Shown here one piece after another: positions 54,644 through 64,000 of a stretch of 64,000 nt of DNA (position 1 is its first letter; the number at the start of each line of letters is the position of its first letter). The DNA is taken from positions 25,237 through 89,236 of the forward strand of contig JACRMQ010000002.1 of the NCBI GenBank assembly GCA_016214905.1, read 5' to 3'. The notes under the pieces were generated by a model. That model had not been told where the DNA came from. It saw only the letters and a list, made by a program, of their open reading frames with translations, and did no database searches. This DNA is from Ignavibacteriales bacterium (GTDB lineage Bacteria > Bacteroidota > Ignavibacteria > UBA10030 > SZUA-254). The position numbers and the translations under genes were made by a program.

Positions 54644-57600
54644 ATGAAAACGAAAAATCTAATATTGAAACTCGGTATATTGCTCGTTGTAGCAATGTTG
54701 TTTATTCCTAAAATTGCTGATGCTCAAACGCCTAAGTTTAGGATTATGCTGACTATTGTTGATAGTATTTTCACTGCCGATACAACTTATAGAAAAGCTT
54801 ATCACGACACGGCAATTTTTGCTTTTCATCCAAATGCTTCTGCCTGTTCCGATGATATCACATTAACCGGATATACAGACCGTTGGAGCGAATCTTTTCA
54901 GGGTGCACCATACGATTCAAGTATGTTGGAGCAAGAAACACCACCTCCAGCTCCGGGATTTAGTTTTTTTATGCAGAATACATTTAATCCTACACCATCC
55001 TGCAGGTTAACTTACTTCAATTTAACACTCCCTTATATTTCGGCAGCACAGAGTGACTCATTTAGAATAAAACTAGCACGGGATGATGATGCAGCTATTC
55101 GATTTAATCGGTTTACAATTAAGTGGCCCAAAGTTCTATCTGAATATCTTACATCTGCGGTCATGAGGCTTAAATGGACCCTTGCTGGAGTTCCATCTTA
55201 TGATATTATCGATATGACAAAGGACAGTAGTTTTTCATTCACATTCGACAGCGAACTTGGATATACTTTTCCTATAATAACTCTTATCACAACAGGGCCA
55301 AAAGTTCCACCGGGATTACCTGCTGCGCCATTAGCTATTGCACCTCCAATCGGTGATATCAGTCAGAAAGATACAGTTACCATTCAATGGTCATCAACAT
55401 CGAACGCCTATCATTATCGCTTGCAAGTAAGCAAAGATTCTACATTCAAAACAAATATCATAAAAGATACAACTTTTAACGGAACGTTTTATAAATTGTC
55501 AAAATTAGCACAACTCACATGGCATTACTGGAGAGTTTCTGTCCAAAATGCATACGGGTTGAGTTATTATCCAAATCCTCCATATAAATTTAGAACCGGA
55601 CCATTTTCACCTCCATCACCCAAGTTGATGTATCCCGATAGCGTTGGGACCAATATTCCTCTCACTCCAACCTTCAGGTGGCACACATCTGCCTCTTTAA
55701 GTCCTGTTACATATCGTATCCAGATATCGAGTATGTCAAATTTCAGTTCCATACTTAAAGATTCAACAACTACCGATACTGTTATGGCTGTCAGTGGAAT
55801 ATTTATTAATTGTAACAGTTATTACTGGCGTGTCAATGCAACCGATGTTAACGGTCCAAGTGAATATTCAACAATTTGGCCATTTAGAGCCGCATATAAT
55901 ACACCTGCTATTCCGGTGCTCCAATCACCGAATGATGCTGCGACAAATGTTTCACTTACACCAACATTAAGCTGGACGGGGGATGTATGCACAGAAACAT
56001 ATCACCTGCAAGTTGCAAAGGATGCGGGATTCGCTCAAACAGTTTATGATAATGCATCGCTGTCTCAACTTTCACAGCTACTACCCGCGCTTGAGCAGGA
56101 TATGATTTATTACTGGAGAGTGAAATCAAAGAATCCTATAGATTCGAGTGAATACACGACGGCAAGAACGTTTACAACTATTCTTAATCCTGCTGCGATT
56201 CCTGTTTATGTTTCACCCGCGAGTGGCGACACATCAAGAAATCCGATCGATATTTTGCGTTGGAGGAAAGTTCCGTATGCTGCTAACTACCACGTACAAG
56301 TTTCGCTGAATCAAAGTTTCACTCCGTTGATCGCGGAAGATTCTACATTAACCGATACATCGTTTACAACACCGTCACTTAATAATTGTGTAACATATTA
56401 TTGGAAAGTTCGGGCGATCAACCGTAATGGTTCTGCGGGGTTCACGACTGCAAGAAATTTTAAAATTAAAACTGCTGTAGCAGGCGCTCCAATTCTCGAT
56501 AGTCCGGTGAACGGCAAAGATTCTTTGGTAGAAAACGTTACGCTTCAATGGCATGCCGGAGATCCTTGCACCAACTCATATTATTTCCATGTTTCAAGAA
56601 ATTCATCTTTCACAGATACGGTGATGAATGGTCGAACCTCGGCAACAACATACAACTTAACCGGTCTGGCAGGCAATGTTTATTATTACTGGCATGTGAG
56701 AGCGGTGAATTATCTTGGAGAGGGAGCTTATTCCGAAACGTTTCAATTTCATACAACAAAATCTAAACCGTTAGTGCCTGCACTGTTGGAACCGGTAAAT
56801 GATTTGGGAGATGTTTCGAATTGTTTGACTTTCAAATGGGATTCCGCAACATTCGCTTCATTTTATCGACTGCAGGTTGCCCGGGATTCTAACTTTACAA
56901 ATTTATTCTTTAATGATTCTCTAATCGCAAAACAATCGGGGGTAAGACCCTCTAAAGAGGTTTGCGGATTACCAAACGCGATTAGGATGTACTGGCGTGT
57001 GAATGCAAAAAATGAAATCGGCACCGGGGATTGGTCGGTTGTAAGAAAATTCACGACGCTATATCCACCTTCAGATATTATTTTAAATTCTCCCATCAAC
57101 GGTGAACAAGACGTTTCTCGAACACCGACATTTGATTGGAGCATCGCGCTTCGTGCCACTGCTTATCAACTTCAAGTGGCAGAAGATACTTTTATGGTTA
57201 AAAAAGTATATGATGATACTACGATAGTTATAGAAAGTTGGCAAATATTAAATTCGTTAGACCCCAACACAAAGTATTATTGGCGAGTACGCGGTAAAAA
57301 TAGTGCAGGGTGGGGGAATTGGACAAGTATCTATTCGTTTACAACCACTCGTGTTGGTGTTGCCAACTGGTTGATACCTTTGACCATTGCTGAAACAGGA
57401 CCCGAGCGGCAGACTATTTATTTCGGACTTCGTCCTGAGGCAACGAAGGGAATAGATCCGGCACTCGGTGAATTTGAATTGCCTCCAATCCAATACGGCT
57501 ATTTCGATGCCCGTATGGTTTCACCTTACATCGGTGAAGGATTGTTAGTTGAATACCACAAGTTTTCTAGCTATTCACAGCGAGATACATTCCAATTCAG

Positions 57601-58144
57601 ATTTCAACCTGGAATGGGTGCCTACCCGATGACAATTTCGTGGTACAAGGCGCGGGTTAAAGATGTATGCGACAGCATGATAGTAACTGATAGGTTAGTT
57701 TCTCCGACTTTGCGCGCCCGGATGGATATAGATTCTTTCCTGGTCGTCAATAATTCAACCATACAAAACTTATATATCATTTCATATGCGGCTTATCCTT
57801 TCGTAGATGTTAAACCGATTGAGATAATAATACCGAAAGGATTTGTGCTTTACCAAAATTATCCGAATCCGTTCAATCCTTCTACAAAGATTCATTTTAC
57901 AACGGATAAAGAATCGCGAATAACATTGACTATATTCGATATACTCGGCAGGGAAATTATGGTTCTTGCGAAATCGAATTATTTCGCAGGTGGTTACACC
58001 TTCGAGTGGAACGGCAAGAATGCCGAAGGAGCGCAGATGCCGAGCGGTGTGTACTACGTGAGAATGATTGCCACACCTGTAGATGCGTCGGAATCGGGCA
58101 CACAGCCATTTATTGCGACTCAAAAAATGATTATGATGAAATAA
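54644..58144 (+). CDS. Secreted Fn3-like repeat protein with T9SS sorting domain
   Basis: 1166 residues, GTAGGAG upstream of ATG. Signal peptide 1-28 (ending ADAQ). An unnamed beta domain at about 30-215 (PPP 100-102, SDSF 137-140, FTIKW 157-161) is followed by about seven fibronectin-III-like repeats between about 225 and 900, marked by YRLQVSKDSTF, YYWRV(K/N) and similar strands. A second copy of the unnamed domain lies at about 906-1050 (PP 947-948, RDTF 980-983, MTISW 996-1000), then the sorting domain from about 1064 (YQNYPNPFNPSTKI). Surface protein of unknown role. Confidence 0.88.
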   Translation: MKTKNLILKLGILLVVAMLFIPKIADAQTPKFRIMLTIVDSIFTADTTYRKAYHDTAIFAFHPNASACSDDITLTGYTDRWSESFQGAPYDSSMLEQETPPPAPGFSFFMQNTFNPTPSCRLTYFNLTLPYISAAQSDSFRIKLARDDDAAIRFNRFTIKWPKVLSEYLTSAVMRLKWTLAGVPSYDIIDMTKDSSFSFTFDSELGYTFPIITLITTGPKVPPGLPAAPLAIAPPIGDISQKDTVTIQWSSTSNAYHYRLQVSKDSTFKTNIIKDTTFNGTFYKLSKLAQLTWHYWRVSVQNAYGLSYYPNPPYKFRTGPFSPPSPKLMYPDSVGTNIPLTPTFRWHTSASLSPVTYRIQISSMSNFSSILKDSTTTDTVMAVSGIFINCNSYYWRVNATDVNGPSEYSTIWPFRAAYNTPAIPVLQSPNDAATNVSLTPTLSWTGDVCTETYHLQVAKDAGFAQTVYDNASLSQLSQLLPALEQDMIYYWRVKSKNPIDSSEYTTARTFTTILNPAAIPVYVSPASGDTSRNPIDILRWRKVPYAANYHVQVSLNQSFTPLIAEDSTLTDTSFTTPSLNNCVTYYWKVRAINRNGSAGFTTARNFKIKTAVAGAPILDSPVNGKDSLVENVTLQWHAGDPCTNSYYFHVSRNSSFTDTVMNGRTSATTYNLTGLAGNVYYYWHVRAVNYLGEGAYSETFQFHTTKSKPLVPALLEPVNDLGDVSNCLTFKWDSATFASFYRLQVARDSNFTNLFFNDSLIAKQSGVRPSKEVCGLPNAIRMYWRVNAKNEIGTGDWSVVRKFTTLYPPSDIILNSPINGEQDVSRTPTFDWSIALRATAYQLQVAEDTFMVKKVYDDTTIVIESWQILNSLDPNTKYYWRVRGKNSAGWGNWTSIYSFTTTRVGVANWLIPLTIAETGPERQTIYFGLRPEATKGIDPALGEFELPPIQYGYFDARMVSPYIGEGLLVEYHKFSSYSQRDTFQFRFQPGMGAYPMTISWYKARVKDVCDSMIVTDRLVSPTLRARMDIDSFLVVNNSTIQNLYIISYAAYPFVDVKPIEIIIPKGFVLYQNYPNPFNPSTKIHFTTDKESRITLTIFDILGREIMVLAKSNYFAGGYTFEWNGKNAEGAQMPSGVYYVRMIATPVDASESGTQPFIATQKMIMMK

Positions 58145-58193
58145 GCAATCGCGACGAGAGGTAAAGTTATACAAATCTATGAAGAAGTTTTTG

Positions 58194-58226
58194 AGCCGGA
58201 AGAATTAGGATGTTCTTCTTCCGGCT
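58194..58226. repeat. Inverted repeat overlapping the start of the next frame
   Basis: AGCCGGAAGAA (58194-58204) and TTCTTCCGGCT (58216-58226) form a perfect 11-bp stem with an 11-base loop. It follows the 54644 gene and includes the first possible ATG (58210) of the next gene; tail TAAGTTTAG is only weakly T-rich. Confidence 0.6.
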
Positions 58227-61200
58227 TAAGTTTAGATGGAGGAAGTTGAACCGATTCTTAATCCGGAACGTGAACTATTTATTCATCCCCTTGACCGAAC
58301 CATTGCGTTGTATAAAAGATAAAATATTTTTGATTCGATATTCGGCGATTGGAATAATTTTCCTGTCGTATATTACGTATTCCCTAAGTGATGATAGACG
58401 TGGAGATCAGTCTCCCGTTTCTTCGACTAAATATCACTCATCTCTCATTAACATTAACAATATCACAATGTGGGCGTCAGATGACGGCAGCATGGAACAG
58501 AATCCGAAAGATCAAACTGCCGGAGTTTCGTTCCCCCGCGGCGTAGGTAATGTTGTGAATCGCGGAGGTTTTTTGTGGGGTGGAAAAGTGTACGATGGGA
58601 ATTTACAGACGATAAGAGTAGGTGGACAAACATCAACAATCGGAACTGTAGCGGGGCGAATTATCGCACCCGGTATTGCTGAAAATGTTGCCAATTCCGA
58701 TGTACGTATATATCGAATCAGGCGTGGATGGGCTGATGCCGATTTGCACCGGGAAGCGGCAGAATTTTTTAATCTTCCACTGATAGATATCGGTGATAAT
58801 GAAGTCAGAGAACTGAGGGATTTATACAGAAAAGATTGGAACGAATGGCCCTGGCAAAAAGGTGCACCATACTATGAGAGAAATGGCGTTCCCGGATATC
58901 AGCCTGATCCGGATGGAAAAGATTCAACTTACGATGAACCCGGACTCGGTAATGCAGATCAGGTTATATGGTATGTAGCAAACGATTTAAATTCAACGGC
59001 TGTCAGTAGATTGTACGGTTCAATGCCCATCGGGCTCGAGATGCAAGTAACCTGCTGGGCATACAATAAATATCCCGACTTACAAAATGTAATTTTTCAA
59101 CGTTACCGGTTGATTTATAAAGGTGCATCATTCACGCCACATACTGCAAGAATCGAATCGATGTATGTTGCAAAATGGGTCGATCCTGACATCGGTGATT
59201 ATTCGGATGATTTTGTTGGGTGTTCACCAGATGATAATCTTGGGTATTCATATAATGCCAGAGTCTCTGATGCAGATTTTGCAAAAGCAAAAATAAGTCC
59301 GCCTGTTGTGGGATACTCATTACTGCAAGGTCCTCGTGTTCCATATGTTGGCTCTGTGGCTAAATGGAATTTAGAGGATGTACCCGATTTTGCAAACCTA
59401 CCGATGACTACTTTCACATTTTTCAGTCATTCAAACAGATCGGCAGATTATACTTTAGGGGCGTACGAGGGAACGCTTCAATGGTGGAATTTATTTCGTG
59501 GATTCAAATATAAACCGATTTCTCCTCCAACCTGTTTGACTAATCCATTAGCGAATCAATGTACAAATTTTGAACTAAACGGTGATCCTGAATTTTTCCA
59601 TGGTTGGACTGACGGAATCCCCGATTCTTCGGGTGATCGGCGGTTTGCAATGATAAGCGGACCATTTTCATTAGCGTACGGTGATACTCAAGAGGTGGTA
59701 TTTGCTTTAACAGCAGGGATGGGAACGAATAACCGAAATGGAATCAGCGTTGTAAAAAAATACGCCAATGCCGCTCACGACGCGTACTACCTGAATTTCA
59801 AATTCCCTGATCCGGTCCCGGATCCTTCTGTCAGGGTCGTTGAACTTGATCGGCAAATAATTATTGATTGGGAATCTGACACAACAAAATTAAAAAAAGT
59901 TGAATCGTACCTTTCATGCGGTTATAGATTTGAAACGTATACACTTTATCAATTTCCGCTTCCTGATTCTCCGATTGAGGATGCGGTGGTTTACCAGTTT
60001 TTCGATCCTACACAACCGCGTCTTCTTTATTTGAAAGAAGATAAGTTACGGAGCGAATCATTAATAAACGGGCAAAAATATTATTTTGCACTCATAACAT
60101 CGGCATATCATCCTGACCCCAAAATTAATAAAAATAGAATTACCTCGCCGATAAAAATTTTCGAAGTGACACCACACAGTCCAAATCCCGGAACAATTAT
60201 ACCGTATGCTATTGGTGACAGCACCTCGGACGTAGTAAATCAGGTTGGAAGAAATGATGCGGTTGTGAATGTGATGTTTTTTGATCCGACCAGACTTTAT
60301 GATTCCAGTAATCCCGACGGCCACACATACGAAATCATATATCATCGGAATTCAATACCAATGATAGATTTCGAAGAAAAACCAAAATGGTCGCTCATAG
60401 ATCAAACAACAAAAGATACATTGATAAAAAAAATTGCCGTAGATAGCCGTCCTGAGCGGATCAAAACACGGGGTTTTTCAATTGAAACATTATTACCGCG
60501 TCATGGAATGAAGAGAGTATCCTTGGTTAAATACAAATCTAAAGCCACCGATGAGCCTATTTTCAATAATCCTTCACCTGAAGGGGAGTTTATGATTGTA
60601 GCACCGGGAACGTCGACACTAGATACGATACAAGGCCAAAGTTTGGATGATGTCGATATTGAATTGCATTTTTCTGGAGATTCAAGTTGGACGTTGTACA
60701 GAGCCGCCACAGCGTTAACCTCCCGATGGGTACGCGTTCCATTTACGGCATGGGAGAGAAAAATATCGAATCAAGATACAATTTATCGTCAACTTTATAC
60801 AACCATACTGAATGTTGAGAATGATACTGCGTGGCGAGCCACCTCTTATCTGAATCGAACATACAATGGGAAGCAAATGATGGCTTTTCCGCCAATAATT
60901 GTTGTGATTGATAGCGACATGATTGGGGGGAAATATCAGGGTGGCAAATATTACGATGATCTTCCTTATAATCCGGATCAGAAATTCATAAGGGCGTTTC
61001 TTTGGTTCAATGGATATCACTATTCAACCGATGTTTCGGTCAGCAGAGCGATTATTGTAGATCTTGATGAAGATGGCAGTCCTGCTCCATTGGGTACTGC
61101 CGTTAGGTTTGAGCGAATGCAGGAAATTCGTAACAATGACAAAAAGATTTTAATGCTGAAACCTATGACTAAAATTAATTTGGATGCCGCCAGAGAAGAA

Positions 61201-61530
61201 GTTAAGCGTGTTAATGTTTTTCCCAATCCATATTACGGAATGAATCGGGCTGAGGTTAACAAGTTCTCTCGGTTTGTTACGTTTAATCATCTTCCATATC
61301 ATGCGGTAATACGTATTTTTAATCTTGCAGGTATACACACTCGCACTATCATCAAAGATGACGAATCTCAATTTGCCCGTTGGGATCTGAATAATGAAAG
61401 CGGATTACAAGCAGCTGGCGGAATATATTTTGCTCATATTGAAATGCGCGATACAAGAGGAATTTCTCTTGGTGAAAAAATATTAAAACTTATGATCGTT
61501 CCTGAAGATTTATCACCCACAAATAATTGA
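58210..61530 (+). CDS. Large secreted protein with a divergent sorting-type C-terminus
   Basis: 1106 residues as drawn, but ATG 58210 lies inside a hairpin and the signal-like helix (YSAIGIIFLSYITYSL) only begins near residue 45, so the true start is uncertain and probably a downstream TTG or GTG. The body is beta-rich and unfamiliar; PPFTAW-type or enzyme motifs were not found. The C-terminus resembles a divergent sorting domain: VFPNPYYGMNRAEVN followed by a beta region and IYFAHIEMRD. It sits 7 bp before the PorV/PorQ-like gene and is probably co-transcribed. Function unknown. Confidence 0.8.
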   Translation: MFFFRLKFRWRKLNRFLIRNVNYLFIPLTEPLRCIKDKIFLIRYSAIGIIFLSYITYSLSDDRRGDQSPVSSTKYHSSLININNITMWASDDGSMEQNPKDQTAGVSFPRGVGNVVNRGGFLWGGKVYDGNLQTIRVGGQTSTIGTVAGRIIAPGIAENVANSDVRIYRIRRGWADADLHREAAEFFNLPLIDIGDNEVRELRDLYRKDWNEWPWQKGAPYYERNGVPGYQPDPDGKDSTYDEPGLGNADQVIWYVANDLNSTAVSRLYGSMPIGLEMQVTCWAYNKYPDLQNVIFQRYRLIYKGASFTPHTARIESMYVAKWVDPDIGDYSDDFVGCSPDDNLGYSYNARVSDADFAKAKISPPVVGYSLLQGPRVPYVGSVAKWNLEDVPDFANLPMTTFTFFSHSNRSADYTLGAYEGTLQWWNLFRGFKYKPISPPTCLTNPLANQCTNFELNGDPEFFHGWTDGIPDSSGDRRFAMISGPFSLAYGDTQEVVFALTAGMGTNNRNGISVVKKYANAAHDAYYLNFKFPDPVPDPSVRVVELDRQIIIDWESDTTKLKKVESYLSCGYRFETYTLYQFPLPDSPIEDAVVYQFFDPTQPRLLYLKEDKLRSESLINGQKYYFALITSAYHPDPKINKNRITSPIKIFEVTPHSPNPGTIIPYAIGDSTSDVVNQVGRNDAVVNVMFFDPTRLYDSSNPDGHTYEIIYHRNSIPMIDFEEKPKWSLIDQTTKDTLIKKIAVDSRPERIKTRGFSIETLLPRHGMKRVSLVKYKSKATDEPIFNNPSPEGEFMIVAPGTSTLDTIQGQSLDDVDIELHFSGDSSWTLYRAATALTSRWVRVPFTAWERKISNQDTIYRQLYTTILNVENDTAWRATSYLNRTYNGKQMMAFPPIIVVIDSDMIGGKYQGGKYYDDLPYNPDQKFIRAFLWFNGYHYSTDVSVSRAIIVDLDEDGSPAPLGTAVRFERMQEIRNNDKKILMLKPMTKINLDAAREEVKRVNVFPNPYYGMNRAEVNKFSRFVTFNHLPYHAVIRIFNLAGIHTRTIIKDDESQFARWDLNNESGLQAAGGIYFAHIEMRDTRGISLGEKILKLMIVPEDLSPTNN

Positions 61531-61537
61531 AGAATAA

Positions 61538-62572
61538 ATGAAAGTCAGAACATCATATAGTCTTCTAACTTTCCTGGTATGCCTACTAATGCACTCGGTT
61601 GGTTATGCCGGCAGACCTGATAAGGCAGGAACCGCAGGTGCGTCAGAATTATTATTGCCTGTTGGTGCGAAATCGATCAGTTTAGCAGGTTCAAATATCG
61701 CATCAATAAAAGGAATCGAATCAGGTTATTGGAATCCTGCCGGTCTTGCAACTATGAATTCAAAATTCGGCTTGTTAATTTCTCATATGAATTACATTGC
61801 CGACGTTAATGTGGAATATGTTGGCATCGCAATGCAATTACCTAACATCGGAACAATCGGTATAAATTTGAAAGCCCTTGATATCGGTGATATCTCAATC
61901 ACAAATGAAGAAAATCCGGATGGGACAGGTGAAACAACAGCACCCACATTCATTACCGTGGGTGGAGTGTTCGCACGAAACATAACTGATAGAATAGCAA
62001 TGGGAGTTGCTACCAATATAATTTATGAGCGTATGGCAGAAGTATCCGCATCATCGATCGCATTCAATTTCGGTGTCCAGTACAATGGAATCGGTGGAGT
62101 AGATGGTTTAAGTGTTGGCGTTGCCGTGAAAAACATTGGACCGTCGATTCGATTCGATGGTTCCGGTTTATTCAGAGATGCTAGAATTAAAGATGCAGTT
62201 AAAAATAATTCCATTGTAAAAATTCAAGCAGCTGCAAACGATTTGCCGACAACAATTGAAGTAGGGCTTGGTTACCATCTACCTGCGATATCGATTTTCA
62301 ATTTAAATTTAAATTCAGTTTTTCAGAACAATAATTATTCATCCGATCTGTATAATTTTGGAATAGCCTTAGATTACCGAGAGCGGTTTTTCTTCCGATC
62401 CGGTCTTTCTATCACTCCGGAGGAGGGAAATTCTGAAAATATTTTCGGATCGACGTATGGTTTTGGGCTTAGGCACGAATTTGGCAGCGGTTATCTAGAG
62501 ATTGATTATGCCTATCGAATTATGCGTTATTTTAGCGGAAATCACACGTTTTCAATGACTTTTGATTTTTAG
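61538..62572 (+). CDS. PorV/PorQ-family outer-membrane barrel protein
   Basis: 344 residues. Signal peptide 1-24 (ending VGYAG), then the typical opening of this family: AGASELLLPVGAKSISLAGS and ESGYWNPAGLA. The rest is a series of amphipathic strands ending in an aromatic residue (TFSMTFDF), as in 14-stranded barrels such as PorV. Family knowledge: PorV shuttles T9SS cargo on the outer membrane, and PorV/PorQ-like paralogs are common in Ignavibacteria. Its position after a T9SS-like secreted gene supports that link, but a specific role is inference. Confidence 0.85.
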   Translation: MKVRTSYSLLTFLVCLLMHSVGYAGRPDKAGTAGASELLLPVGAKSISLAGSNIASIKGIESGYWNPAGLATMNSKFGLLISHMNYIADVNVEYVGIAMQLPNIGTIGINLKALDIGDISITNEENPDGTGETTAPTFITVGGVFARNITDRIAMGVATNIIYERMAEVSASSIAFNFGVQYNGIGGVDGLSVGVAVKNIGPSIRFDGSGLFRDARIKDAVKNNSIVKIQAAANDLPTTIEVGLGYHLPAISIFNLNLNSVFQNNNYSSDLYNFGIALDYRERFFFRSGLSITPEEGNSENIFGSTYGFGLRHEFGSGYLEIDYAYRIMRYFSGNHTFSMTFDF

Positions 62573-62670
62573 TCAATTTTTCTTGAAAATTTTAGATTGC
62601 CATTTCGGGTACAATGGTTAGGTGTGTAGAAGAAAATTAGCAAAATGAGAACATTTTTTTTAAAAAAAGC

Positions 62671-62699
62671 TTGACAATATTTTAAAAAACGACTATATT
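62671..62699 (+). promoter_or_regulatory. Promoter of the last secreted-protein gene
   Basis: TTGACA (62671-62676, perfect), 17-bp spacer, TATATT (62694-62699), with an A tract just upstream (TTTAAAAAAAGC). Leader about 105 bases. Confidence 0.65.
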
Positions 62700-62809
62700 C
62701 AGAAAGTCCCCCAGACTATACTCAAGCTTGAAACATTAATAAAACAACCTAATTCACATATATAATAATTCATTATCATTCAACGATTATATTCAAAGGA
62801 GAAATACCT

Positions 62810-64000
62810 ATGCGGTTTTTAACATTGTTTCTCTCGGTACTATTGTTGACGAGTTCACTCTTCTCTCAGAAGAGATTCCTCGTCTCACCGAATCAGGAGG
62901 TAATTCCAATTACAAAGTATTCGAGTCCTTCAGATGAAATTGCTAAGAGAACGGCGAGGGCTGCCTCATCTCTTACAGCTGATTGTTCTGGAACATTTGT
63001 ATTTGGTTATGAAAGACCAATCTATGTTCCTACATCAAGGTTTGGCGCAACACATAAAGACGTATTAGGTCAATGGTATATAGCAAAAGCAGCTGGCACT
63101 ATTGATACTGTATACTGGTACCATAACGGCTCAATCGGTACACCAGACTCGACAATCAACATTAGAATTCATAGATCAAAGATAGGTCCGGGATCCGGTC
63201 CTGGATTTGGTCCATATACTTCGCAACCACCATGTCAAAGTTGGGGATATTGGAAATCTACAACCGATGCCGATAACGGTATTGCAGCATTCTTATCATC
63301 GTTATCACCTCTTGAAGATACAACATGGTATTCCACACTCGCAGCTGGAACATCATTCCCACCGTTCGATAGTTCATTGTTTGGTGGAACAAACGGTATG
63401 GGTGTTGTGGTGAAACCGTTCTTAGATATGAAAGCTGATTTAGCAGGTACCGGTATTCAACCACGTGTTAAAAAAGGCGATGTATTTTTTGTTTCATTTC
63501 AACCAAGCACCCCGAACATGCACATTTCGGGTACAGCAGATATTCGTACTGAATTCTCAGCATGGGGATCTGATGGACCGGTATCAACAACAGATGAAAA
63601 CTGGCCGGCTCGAAACTGGAAATTTTATGAACACGATTCAGGACCTTCAAATTGCGCCGGTGTTCCAACCGCATTAGTGAAACGCGGATGGGTTGCACGC
63701 GGACCATTTGAAGATGATCCAGCTTATACCGCCGCTTACAATATTTGGTATTCGATGTCAGTAACCACGAACGTTCCGCCGATAATATCGGCACAAGAAG
63801 GGGGCGACCCGACAAATACATTTTCAAATCAAGCGCAAACATTGTCATACCTGATATACGATTGCGATGCAGAGTTTATAGACAGCGCGGGAGTAAAATA
63901 TGCAAAGGTACAATGGTCAAAGGCGACAACAGTTGCCGGGACAGAAGTATTTGTTGATCAAGCAGATATATATATGACATCATTAGGGTCTGATTTTTAC
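62810..64000 (+). CDS. Secreted protein, 3' end cut by the window
   Basis: 397 residues from ATG 62810 (AAAGGAG 9 bases upstream), open to the last base. Signal peptide about 1-19 (MRFLTLFLSVLLLTSSLFSQ). The mature part is rich in beta strands and aromatic/glycine turns; repeated phrases such as IYVPTSRFGATH and WKFYEHDSGPSN give no family I recognise. By analogy with its neighbours a T9SS sorting domain is expected beyond the window, but this cannot be checked here. Confidence 0.85.
   Translation, partial: MRFLTLFLSVLLLTSSLFSQKRFLVSPNQEVIPITKYSSPSDEIAKRTARAASSLTADCSGTFVFGYERPIYVPTSRFGATHKDVLGQWYIAKAAGTIDTVYWYHNGSIGTPDSTINIRIHRSKIGPGSGPGFGPYTSQPPCQSWGYWKSTTDADNGIAAFLSSLSPLEDTTWYSTLAAGTSFPPFDSSLFGGTNGMGVVVKPFLDMKADLAGTGIQPRVKKGDVFFVSFQPSTPNMHISGTADIRTEFSAWGSDGPVSTTDENWPARNWKFYEHDSGPSNCAGVPTALVKRGWVARGPFEDDPAYTAAYNIWYSMSVTTNVPPIISAQEGGDPTNTFSNQAQTLSYLIYDCDAEFIDSAGVKYAKVQWSKATTVAGTEVFVDQADIYMTSLGSDFY

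Overview
The window looks like chromosomal DNA from an Ignavibacteria/Chlorobi-type member of the Bacteroidota (FCB) group. The strongest pointers are a family of large secreted proteins that end in a type IX secretion (T9SS) sorting domain with the core NYPNPFNPST, a PorV/PorQ-like outer-membrane barrel beside them, a short 199-residue EF-Ts, and a membrane-bound pyrophosphatase. Promoters read by eye are of the ordinary sigma-70 kind (TTGACA-like, 16-17 bp, TATAAT-like) rather than the TTTG/TAnnTTTG type of Flavobacteria and Bacteroides. Genus cannot be assigned from the sequence alone.

Layout. 1-2353: end of a lipoprotein-release ABC operon (two LolC/E permeases, the first cut by the window edge, then lolD). 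2408-8711: small membrane protein, two divergent CheY-like receivers, an APC permease fused to a UspA domain, and a histidine kinase/NtrC-type regulator pair. 8930-14478: STAS protein, then an exbB-exbD-exbD-tonB operon that continues into a small membrane protein, a PstS-like lipoprotein and a TPR protein. 14689-16854: hppA. 16936-17651: decayed mobile DNA (three palindromes and the tail of an IS200-type transposase). 17648-22567: phosphoesterase, then rplM-rpsI, rpsB-tsf, pyrH-frr. 22740-33882: PspC-type membrane proteins, aminotransferase, DEAD-box helicase, hybrid kinase with a damaged N-terminus, PAS sensor, polA. 34130-42737: a 10-repeat CARDB secreted protein and a frameshifted secreted propeller-like protein. 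42790-46468: MFS and DMT transporters, tRNA-Ser, a GvpL/F-like protein. 46555-46732: a broken and an intact tRNA-Asp. 46741-48126: about 1.4 kb without genes, ending in a strong promoter and a long leader. 48127-64000: a run of six envelope/secreted genes (SdrD_B-type adhesin, two proteins sharing an apparently undescribed domain, a 1106-residue secreted protein, the PorV/PorQ-like protein and a truncated secreted protein).

How it fits together. The exb/tonB operon would energise outer-membrane uptake, with a PstS-like lipoprotein and a TPR protein made from the same transcript. The T9SS cargo genes carry their own strong promoters or follow one another with hairpins between them. The signalling genes (four receivers or regulators, two kinases, one kinase-less PAS protein) have no visible target in the window.

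Most interesting items: a repeated secreted domain (53694 and 54644 genes), a perfect A_AAA_AAA heptamer at which a secreted-protein gene changes frame, a palindrome inserted in a duplicated tRNA-Asp half, a transposase remnant beside similar palindromes, and a solitary GvpL/F-like gene. All calls rest on reading sequence and on memory of families; no database search was run.
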